From Mailhella sp. (GTDB lineage: Bacteria; Desulfobacterota; Desulfovibrionia; Desulfovibrionales; Desulfovibrionaceae): DNA of 12,209 bases. The DNA is taken from contig JAHHTE010000047.1 in NCBI GenBank assembly GCA_020024815.1, forward strand, positions 1-12,209, in the 5' to 3' direction. Under the pieces are notes generated by a model, which was given only the letters and a program-made list of their open reading frames with translations, was not told where the DNA came from and searched no databases. Positions within the stretch are counted from its first letter, which is position 1. Every line of letters begins with the position of its first letter. Shown piece by piece: positions 6,537 to 12,209 of the stretch. Position numbers and translations under genes: made by a program.

Positions 6537-7922
6537 ATGGAATTAAAACATATTAAACATATATTTCGTGAATACGATATACGTGGACTTATTGACCTTG
6601 AAATAACAGATGATTTTGTTTATTCTTTAGCTCATGCTCTTAGTCAGCTCTTTTTAGAAGCAGGACAAAATCGCATTCTTTTAGGTTATGATACAAGAAA
6701 AAATTCCGCTCACTATCATAATATCTTAGCAAAAACTTTTGCAGAAAATGGGTTACATGTTATTAGTCTTGGTATGATACCAAGCCCTTGCTTATATTTT
6801 GCTGTGCATTATTTACAGATAAAAGCAGGTGTCATTGTTACAGCAAGCCATAATCCTAGCCAATATAATGGTTTTAAAATTTGGCTCAATGAATGTACTA
6901 TTAATAAACAAGAAATTCTTTCTCTTTATGAAAAAATAACAAAACTCTCACTTACAAAAAACAAACAAAATATCCAAAAAGGTTTTATTGGATATCACGA
7001 TATTCAAACAAGTTATACACAAAAAGTATTGGAAAATATCCCACATCTTAACTGCAAAGTTGTTATTGATGGAGCAAATGGATCAGCTGGAAATCTTTGC
7101 GTTGACATTTTTCGAAAAGCAGGGGCAAAGGTTATTCCTCTTTTTTGTGATGAACAAGAAAATTTTTCTAATCATGAACCAGATCCTACAAATCCTAAAA
7201 ATCTAAAAACTCTTTGCCAAAAAATCATGCAAGAACAAGCCGATTATGGCATTGCTCTTGACGGAGATGGAGATAGAGTTGTTCTTGTAGATAACAATGG
7301 AAGAATATTAAAAAGTGATGAATTAATGAGTATTTTTATTCATCACTATTGTAAGACAATGAATAATCCTTTATTCTTATTAGATGTAAAATGCTCACAA
7401 GAACTTATAAAGGAAATCATACAAAAAAATGGAAAATATGTACTTTGTCCTACTGGGCATGCTATTTTAAAACGTAATATGATTCAAACACAAGCCATTT
7501 TTGGTGGTGAATTTTCAGGACATTTTTTCCATGCAGATAATTGGTATAAAACTGATGATGGCATTTTAACTGCTATACGAGCTATTGCAATTTTACAAAA
7601 TAATAATAATTCATTAACGCATTATCCTAACTGGTTACAAAATAAAAGTTTTTTTTCAAGTGATGAAATTAAAATTCCTTGTCCTGAAAATTTAAAACAA
7701 GAGAAATTACAAATTATTATTCAGTTAATTGAAAATAAATATTCTCCACAAGCTCAAATAATTAAAATTGATGGTATACGAGTTTTACTTGAAAATGCTT
7801 GGTTTTTGGTTAGAATTTCAAATACAAGTCCAACTTTTACCTTACGTTTTGAAGCAAACGAAAAAGAAGTTTTTGAAAAATTACAAAATGAGATTATTCA
7901 ATTAGTTCAAGAAAATATATAA
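6537..7922 (+). CDS. Phosphomannomutase/phosphoglucomutase (alpha-D-phosphohexomutase)
   Basis: A cytoplasmic enzyme that interconverts mannose or glucose 6- and 1-phosphates, feeding GDP-mannose, UDP-glucose and surface polysaccharide. From the ATG it is 461 aa, like AlgC/ManB (about 460), and shows all four family sites: IFREYDIRG (9-17), the phosphoserine loop TASHNPSQYNG with Ser104 (102-112), the metal loop DGDGDR (242-247), the sugar loop GEFSGHFF (324-331), and the phosphate-binding RISNTSPTFTLRFEA (426-440). A GTG at 6492 would add 15 poorly family-like residues. The promoter at 6451-6479 makes the ATG more likely, although neither start has a clear ribosome binding site. It is divergent from the lysO operon. 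The motifs do not tell PMM from PGM, and phosphoglucosamine mutase is less likely given TASHNPSQYNG. Confidence 0.9.
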   Translation: MELKHIKHIFREYDIRGLIDLEITDDFVYSLAHALSQLFLEAGQNRILLGYDTRKNSAHYHNILAKTFAENGLHVISLGMIPSPCLYFAVHYLQIKAGVIVTASHNPSQYNGFKIWLNECTINKQEILSLYEKITKLSLTKNKQNIQKGFIGYHDIQTSYTQKVLENIPHLNCKVVIDGANGSAGNLCVDIFRKAGAKVIPLFCDEQENFSNHEPDPTNPKNLKTLCQKIMQEQADYGIALDGDGDRVVLVDNNGRILKSDELMSIFIHHYCKTMNNPLFLLDVKCSQELIKEIIQKNGKYVLCPTGHAILKRNMIQTQAIFGGEFSGHFFHADNWYKTDDGILTAIRAIAILQNNNNSLTHYPNWLQNKSFFSSDEIKIPCPENLKQEKLQIIIQLIENKYSPQAQIIKIDGIRVLLENAWFLVRISNTSPTFTLRFEANEKEVFEKLQNEIIQLVQENI

Positions 7923-7934
7923 TAAATACAACTT

Positions 7935-7991
7935 ATTGAAAAAATTTTTTTTTATAATAATGTTATCTTTTAATGTTTTTTCAATTTTTTT
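7935..7991 (+). terminator. Possible AT-only terminator after the phosphohexomutase gene
   Basis: ATTGAAAAAA (7935-7944) is perfectly complementary to TTTTTTCAAT (7976-7985), and T-rich sequence follows. The loop is about 31 bases and the stem has only two G-C pairs, so its strength as a terminator is doubtful. Its position just past the stop codon fits the role. Confidence 0.35.
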
Positions 7992-8077
7992 CTTTTAAAA
8001 TTGTATAAAAGTAAATTCAATAAAAATATATCTTGCTAAAAAAGACTTTCTATTCAATAAAATACAAAAGAAATACT

Positions 8078-8106
8078 TTGACACAATACCACCTATTTAC
8101 TACAAT
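8078..8106 (+). promoter_or_regulatory. Near-consensus sigma70 promoter for pcm-yitT-glnN
   Basis: A perfect -35 TTGACA (8078-8083) and a five-of-six -10 TACAAT (8101-8106) are separated by exactly 17 bases. Transcription should start near 8113, giving an 18-base leader with AGGGG (8121-8125) five bases before the ATG at 8131. This is the best promoter in the window, and it fixes the start of the methyltransferase with its extension. Confidence 0.8.
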
Positions 8107-8130
8107 ATTTCGAGCAGGTAAGGGGATAAA

Positions 8131-9027
8131 ATGTACGAAAATAAAAAAACAGAACAAAACAATACAACTTGCCAAAAATCTAATAGAATTAATGGGTTAT
8201 GTTACGAACCTCTTGGCTTGCCAACGCAAAGAGTCTTACGCTTAAAAGCCCAATATCAAAAGCAAGAAGAAAATTCTCATGTAAAAGAAATTGTTCGCCA
8301 TTTTATAACTCCAGCAGAACTTCTTCATAATTCTAATACAAAAAATATTCCTTGCTCCTGTTCTCTTCATAAAGAAAAACAAACAGATATATACAAGTAT
8401 GCTCGTAACAAAATGATAAAAGAGCAACTTATAGCTCGTGGAATAACAGATACACACGTACTTTCTGCTATGAGCATAGTACCACGACATTTATTTGTTA
8501 ACGAAGCATTACATAATACAGCCTATGATGATAGACCACTTCCCATAGCGTGCGGGCAAACCATTTCTCAACCTTATACAGTGGCTCTTATGTGTCAACT
8601 TCTTATGCTTGAAAAAGGTATGAAAGTTCTTGAAATTGGTACAGGTTCAGGGTATCAAACAGCTGTCTTAAGAGAAATGGGTGCAAAAGTTTTTTCCGTT
8701 GAACGTATCCCAGAACTCTATAACAACACAAAAAAACTTTTAAAAAATCAATTAGGTTATACTGATTTACAATTATTTCTTAGTGATGGAACACTAGGAC
8801 TTGAACGCTTTGCTCCTTTTGATAGAATAATTGTTGCAGCTGGTGGACCTACTATTCCACAAGCATTAAAAGAACAAATGGATCACAATGCTATTATGCT
8901 CATTCCTGTTGGAAATGAAAAAATGCGTCAAAGCCTTGTACGTGTTTTTAAAATAAACGGCTCTTATAAAGAAGAAAATCATGGAGCAACAACCTTTGTT
9001 GATCTTGTAGGAAAACAAGGCTGGTAA
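8131..9027 (+). CDS. pcm: Protein-L-isoaspartate O-methyltransferase with an N-terminal extension
   Basis: Pcm methylates L-isoaspartyl residues formed by deamidation or isomerisation in aged proteins, using S-adenosylmethionine, so that they can revert. The core from about residue 88 matches the usual ~210-aa enzyme: VPRHLFV (117-123), GQTISQPYTVALM (142-154), SAM motif I VLEIGTGSGYQTA (166-178), the motif ending SVERI (189-193), DRIIVAAGGPTIP (231-243), and the terminal FVDLVGKQGW (289-298). The first ~87 residues are extra, with C14, C24, C75, C77 and H80 in a hydrophilic, Asn/Lys/Gln-rich stretch. No ribosome binding site precedes the internal Met95, while the ATG has AGGGG at 5 bases and a near-consensus promoter 25 bases upstream. 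The extension is therefore probably translated. What it does is unknown; a Zn-ribbon-like or disordered segment are guesses. yitT and glnN follow. Confidence 0.9.
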   Translation: MYENKKTEQNNTTCQKSNRINGLCYEPLGLPTQRVLRLKAQYQKQEENSHVKEIVRHFITPAELLHNSNTKNIPCSCSLHKEKQTDIYKYARNKMIKEQLIARGITDTHVLSAMSIVPRHLFVNEALHNTAYDDRPLPIACGQTISQPYTVALMCQLLMLEKGMKVLEIGTGSGYQTAVLREMGAKVFSVERIPELYNNTKKLLKNQLGYTDLQLFLSDGTLGLERFAPFDRIIVAAGGPTIPQALKEQMDHNAIMLIPVGNEKMRQSLVRVFKINGSYKEENHGATTFVDLVGKQGW

Positions 9028-9028
9028 A

Positions 9029-9051
9029 ATATCAATACACTATGTTGATAT
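9029..9051 (+). other. Short inverted repeat between pcm and yitT
   Basis: ATATCAA (9029-9035) pairs with TTGATAT (9045-9051) over a 9-base loop just past the pcm stop. The repeat ends next to the AAGGA ribosome binding site of yitT. There is no T-run, so it does not look like a terminator. It could be a small mRNA processing or stabilising hairpin. Confidence 0.3.
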
Positions 9052-9064
9052 ATAAGGATTTATT

Positions 9065-9919
9065 ATGAAAAAACGTTTGTACGATTATACTCTTTGGAAT
9101 TTATTTCTTCTTACTATTGGAGCTGGATTTATCACTTTCTCTGTACAAAACGTTGCTGCACCACATGGATTTTTAACTGGTGGGATTATGGGGGTCAGCC
9201 TTTTATGTACCTACATAACTGGTGATTTTATGGCTGCAACAACATGGAACTTAATTTTTAACATACCATTAATGATCTTTAGTTGGTTCAATGTTAGCCG
9301 TAGTTTTGTTATTTATTCAATTTATGGTACTGTTGTTATGTCTCTTTGGGGACCAGTACTTAATGGCATTGCTGTTCCTATCGAAGAACCACTTTTTGCC
9401 TGTATATTATCAGGGGTACTTTACGGTGTTGGCTGTGGTATAATGCTCAAAACAAAGGGTTCTAGTGGTGGGCTTGATTTTATTGGTGTTTATATCAATG
9501 AAAAATGGGGCATACAAGTTGGTACTTTTTCTTTTATTTTTAACAGTGTAGTTTTTTCTGCTTCTATTTTTAGTATTTCTCTTGATTTAATTATTATTTC
9601 TTTTATCCAAATTTTTATTGTAGGTCAGGTGACAAACTACGTTGTAGGTATGTTTAACGAAAGAAAAATGATTGTTATTATTACCAATAAAGGACATGAA
9701 TTATGCCATGCTATTGCCAAAACTGGAGGAAGAACTACTATTTTACCAGCTTATGGTGGTTATAGCCATGAATCTAAAGAAATTGTTCTTACGATTATTT
9801 CAAAAACCATGATTAAAACAATGGAAGAACTTGTATTTAGAATTGATCCAAGTGCAATTTTTTCCGTCGAAGATACATTTTACGCTGTTGGCGGTCAATA
9901 CCGCAGAATTTCAAAATAA
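9065..9919 (+). CDS. YitT family membrane protein (DUF161 repeats + DUF2179)
   Basis: A 284-aa membrane protein with the YitT architecture. It has about six hydrophobic helices between residues 10 and 195, the family signature GSSGGLDFIG (132-141) and a soluble C-terminal DUF2179 domain (about 200-280, GGRTTILPAYGGYSHESKE and IDPSAIFSVED). Members are widespread and lack a firmly established function, with transport suggested for some. The ATG has AAGGAT upstream. It lies 37 bases after pcm and 32 bases before glnN on the same strand, so it is likely in the same transcript. This context does not identify a substrate. Confidence 0.88.
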   Translation: MKKRLYDYTLWNLFLLTIGAGFITFSVQNVAAPHGFLTGGIMGVSLLCTYITGDFMAATTWNLIFNIPLMIFSWFNVSRSFVIYSIYGTVVMSLWGPVLNGIAVPIEEPLFACILSGVLYGVGCGIMLKTKGSSGGLDFIGVYINEKWGIQVGTFSFIFNSVVFSASIFSISLDLIIISFIQIFIVGQVTNYVVGMFNERKMIVIITNKGHELCHAIAKTGGRTTILPAYGGYSHESKEIVLTIISKTMIKTMEELVFRIDPSAIFSVEDTFYAVGGQYRRISK

Positions 9920-9951
9920 ATCTAATTTATAACCCAAAATAAGGAGATAAT

Positions 9952-12123
9952 ATGTCCGCCCATTTAGCAAATGAAAAAGGTCAATTACCAACCGATTACT
10001 ATGGCGATAATGTTTTTAATGATAAAGCCATGCGTCAACATTTACCAAAGGCGGTTTACAAATCCCTTAAACAAACCATTGAAAAAGGTGAAAAACTAGA
10101 TCCTGCCATTGCTGATGTTGTTGCATCTGCAATAAAAGATTGGGCTATTAGCAAAGGTGCTACTCACTATACACACGTTTTTTATCCTCTTACTGATAAT
10201 AGTGCTGAAAAACATGATGCTTTTTTAACTCCTGATGATAATGGTGGTGCTATTGCTGAATTTAGTGGTACTACCCTTGTTCAAGGTGAAGCTGATGGTT
10301 CTAGCCTTCCTTCTGGTGGACTTCGTTCCACTTTTGAAGCACGTGGTTATACTGCTTGGGACGTAACAAGTCCTGCTTATGTTATGGAAAATGCTGGTGG
10401 TATTGTTCTTTGTATTCCAACATTCTTCCTTTCTTGGACAGGTCTTGCTCTTGATAAAAAAACTCCACTTCTTCGCTCAAACCAAGCTATTAATAAACAA
10501 GCTCAAAGAATTTTAAAACTTTTTGGTGTTCAAACTAATTTACCTGTTTCCTCAAATGGTGGACTTGAACAAGAATATTTTCTTGTAGACCGTGATTATG
10601 TAATGAAACGCCCTGATCTTCTTATTGCAGGACGTACTCTTTTTGGAGCAAAACCACCTAAAGGACAAGAATTTGAAGACCAATATTATGGAGTTATTCC
10701 TGAACGCGTTTTTGCTTATATGATTGAAGTAGAACAAGAACTTTATCGTCTTGGTGTTCCAGTAAAAACTCGCCATAATGAAGTTGCTCCAAGCCAATAC
10801 GAAATAGCTCCTCTTTACGAACAAGCAAACTTAGCAACTGACCATAACCAACTTATTATGACTGTTTTACGCCGAGTAGCAAGAAAACATAATCTTGTTT
10901 GCCTCTTACACGAAAAACCATTTAATGGTCTTAATGGTTCTGGTAAGCACGTAAACTATTCTATTGGTAACAAAGAAGTTGGTAACCTTTTTGATCCAGG
11001 TGAAACCCCACATGAAAACGCACAATTTTTAGTTTTCCTTTGTGCTGTTATTCGTGCTGTACATAAATATGGTGCATTTTTACGTGCAACTGTTGCCTCT
11101 GCATCTAATGATTTTCGTTTAGGTGGACATGAAGCACCTCCTGTTATTATGTCTCTTTTCTTAGGCGACCAACTCCAAGATGTTCTTGAACAATTCAGAA
11201 TTGGTGAAGTAAAAGGAAGTCGCAAAAAACGTATGATGCACGTTGGCGTTGACACATTGCCACCAATTCCAGCAGATCCGGGTGATAGAAACAGAACAAG
11301 TCCTTTTGCTTTTGTTGGAAATCGCTTTGAATTTAGAGCTGTTGGTTCAAGTCAAAATCCAGCTGGTTCTATTGTTGCTCTTAATACCATTGTTGCAGAA
11401 TCCCTTGATTTTGTTGCTACTTTCATTGAAAGAGAAATGCAAAACAAATGTGAACTTGGTGAAGCTGTTCAACGTCTTATTGCTTATATTATGGAAGAAC
11501 ATAGTGCTGTTCTTTTTAGTGGTGATGGTTATTCTGATGTTTGGTATAAAGAAGCAGAAAGAAGAAAACTCCCAATCCACCCTTATACTCCTGATGCTTT
11601 GCCTGTTTATACTTCTCCAGAAGTTATTGATCTTTGCACACGCTACAATGTACTTTGTCGTGAAGAATTACGTTCTCGCCAAGAAGTGTATTTTGAGCAA
11701 TATATTAAAACAACACATACAGAAGCAAAACTTGCTCTTAGAATGGCAAGAACAAATATTTATCCTGCTGTTATGCGTTACCAAACAGAACTTGCACAAA
11801 ATCACAAACTGTTAGCAAAATTAACACATTTTGAAAATCCTGTTTTCAAAGAAATTAATGAACTTATGCATAAATTAAATACTGCTATTGAAAATCTTGA
11901 AGTTGCTATTAACACTGATCCTGTTAATGAACGTGATAGAGAAATTGCAAGCAAAGCACAAACAAGTTCTTATAATATTCAACTTGCAGAAGCAAACCAT
12001 TGTCGTAAAAATATTCTCCCAGCAATGGAAGAACTTCGTGCTATTGTTGATACCTTAGAAGTTATTGTTGCCGAAGATTTGTGGCCTTTCCCAAGTTATC
12101 AAAATATGCTTTTTGTAAAATAA
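9952..12123 (+). CDS. glnN: Glutamine synthetase type III (GlnN)
   Basis: It converts glutamate, ammonia and ATP to glutamine. At 723 aa it has the length of the type III family (about 700-730, as in Bacteroides), far longer than GSI (~470). Visible motifs include HVFYPLTDNSAEKHDAF (75-91), QGEADGSSLPSGGLRSTFEA (111-130), GLEQEYFLVD (204-213), NEVAPSQYEIAP (276-287), HEKPFNGLNGSGKHVNYS (320-337), and NRTSPFAFVGNRFEFRAVGSS (447-467). The last part (about 480-723) contains the long helical C-terminal region specific to GSIII. A perfect AAGGAG lies 5 bases before the ATG. I see no GSI adenylylation site and no NtrC-like or sigma54 signal in the 32-base gap before it, so it probably depends on the promoter upstream of pcm. 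A large palindrome follows the stop. Confidence 0.96.
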   Translation: MSAHLANEKGQLPTDYYGDNVFNDKAMRQHLPKAVYKSLKQTIEKGEKLDPAIADVVASAIKDWAISKGATHYTHVFYPLTDNSAEKHDAFLTPDDNGGAIAEFSGTTLVQGEADGSSLPSGGLRSTFEARGYTAWDVTSPAYVMENAGGIVLCIPTFFLSWTGLALDKKTPLLRSNQAINKQAQRILKLFGVQTNLPVSSNGGLEQEYFLVDRDYVMKRPDLLIAGRTLFGAKPPKGQEFEDQYYGVIPERVFAYMIEVEQELYRLGVPVKTRHNEVAPSQYEIAPLYEQANLATDHNQLIMTVLRRVARKHNLVCLLHEKPFNGLNGSGKHVNYSIGNKEVGNLFDPGETPHENAQFLVFLCAVIRAVHKYGAFLRATVASASNDFRLGGHEAPPVIMSLFLGDQLQDVLEQFRIGEVKGSRKKRMMHVGVDTLPPIPADPGDRNRTSPFAFVGNRFEFRAVGSSQNPAGSIVALNTIVAESLDFVATFIEREMQNKCELGEAVQRLIAYIMEEHSAVLFSGDGYSDVWYKEAERRKLPIHPYTPDALPVYTSPEVIDLCTRYNVLCREELRSRQEVYFEQYIKTTHTEAKLALRMARTNIYPAVMRYQTELAQNHKLLAKLTHFENPVFKEINELMHKLNTAIENLEVAINTDPVNERDREIASKAQTSSYNIQLAEANHCRKNILPAMEELRAIVDTLEVIVAEDLWPFPSYQNMLFVK

Positions 12124-12144
12124 GATAACGTTAATAGAAGTTTT

Positions 12145-12202
12145 TTTGAGAGGGAAACTTTTGAAAAAGTTCCCCTCTCAAACTCTCCCCTCAAAACTTT
12201 TT
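12145..12202. repeat. Palindromic repeat, right copy, with extension
   Basis: Positions 12145-12162 pair with 12165-12182 over a GA loop. The 18-bp stem has one mismatch (A12155 opposite C12172). Its reverse complement matches the left-end repeat in all but a few bases, so the two copies are inverted relative to each other and have the same orientation relative to the gene that ends beside them. An imperfect extension (CTCTCCCCTCAAAACTTTTT, 12183-12202) follows and partly repeats the right arm. It lies about 20 bases past the glnN stop. It may act as a terminator, with the T-run (12198-12202) 15 bases beyond the stem. Confidence 0.8.
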
Positions 12203-12209
12203 AATCCAA

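Larger units (their letters stand above)
7923..8130. other. AT-rich intergenic region before the pcm operon
   Basis: About 200 bases with no gene, rich in A and T tracts. It holds a weak terminator-like inverted repeat (7935-7985) followed by T-rich DNA, and near its right end a strong promoter (8078-8106). The A/T runs may be intrinsically bent. I see no riboswitch or small RNA. Confidence 0.6.

Noticed and set aside
8033..8245. A 70-codon open frame overlapping the start of pcm
   Set aside because: The near-consensus promoter (8078-8106) lies inside it and the start codon precedes the predicted transcription start. It is a shadow of the leader and pcm.
10552..11580. Minus-strand open frames inside glnN
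   Set aside because: The glnN reading is strongly supported by conserved motifs throughout, and the antisense products look random.
11243..11815. A 190-codon open frame on the plus strand inside glnN
   Set aside because: It is an out-of-frame reading of glnN. The Leu-rich, low-complexity product has no ribosome binding site or recognisable motif.
1..12209. Horizontal transfer inferred from low GC
   Set aside because: AT-richness is uniform over all genes and fits a low-GC genome. No mobility gene or tRNA boundary is seen.

Overview
The window looks like a chromosomal stretch from a low-GC member of the Desulfovibrionaceae or a close relative, such as a Lawsonia-like or gut Desulfovibrio lineage. 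This is an inference from gene families and order: a TatA next to a tandem-ACT protein, a GGDEF/TPR regulator, LysO, and a type III glutamine synthetase. The DNA is AT-rich throughout, at roughly two thirds A+T by eye. Genes are tightly packed, and I see no transposase, phage gene, tRNA, rRNA or CRISPR array.

Left block, minus strand, about 70-6431. The long operon starts at a divergent promoter near 6470-6498. It runs through a small membrane protein (101 aa), a LysO-type lysine exporter, an ~809-aa protein with two degenerate GGDEF-like domains and C-terminal TPRs, and a 96-aa unknown protein whose start overlaps the TPR stop (TAATG). A second promoter (2387-2416) then drives tatA and a tandem ACT-domain protein, which ends at a clear intrinsic terminator (1682-1711). 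A Ppx/GppA-type phosphatase with a C-terminal HD domain follows as a separate unit (70-1641).

Right block, plus strand, 6537-12123. A phosphomannomutase/phosphoglucomutase is transcribed divergently from the left operon. After an AT-rich gap, a near-consensus promoter (TTGACA-17-TACAAT, 8078-8106) and a strong ribosome binding site introduce a protein-L-isoaspartate methyltransferase with an unusual ~87-residue Cys-containing N-terminal extension. A YitT-family membrane protein and a 723-aa type III glutamine synthetase (GlnN) follow at short spacing and are probably co-transcribed.

Both ends of the window carry copies of one long, nearly perfect palindromic repeat (GAGAGGGGAAC...GTTCCCCTCTC). 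It lies downstream of ppx on the left and of glnN on the right, in the same orientation relative to the gene that ends beside it. It looks like a dispersed palindromic or terminator-like repeat.

Functional themes are amino-acid and nitrogen handling (LysO, tandem ACT, GlnN), stress and protein repair (Ppx/GppA, Pcm), envelope and export (TatA, PMM/PGM, small membrane protein), and signalling (degenerate GGDEF/TPR). Most of this is ordinary genome. The less explained items are the Pcm extension, the double degenerate GGDEF/TPR protein, the small membrane protein before lysO, and the terminal palindromes. I found no convincing wholly new system.
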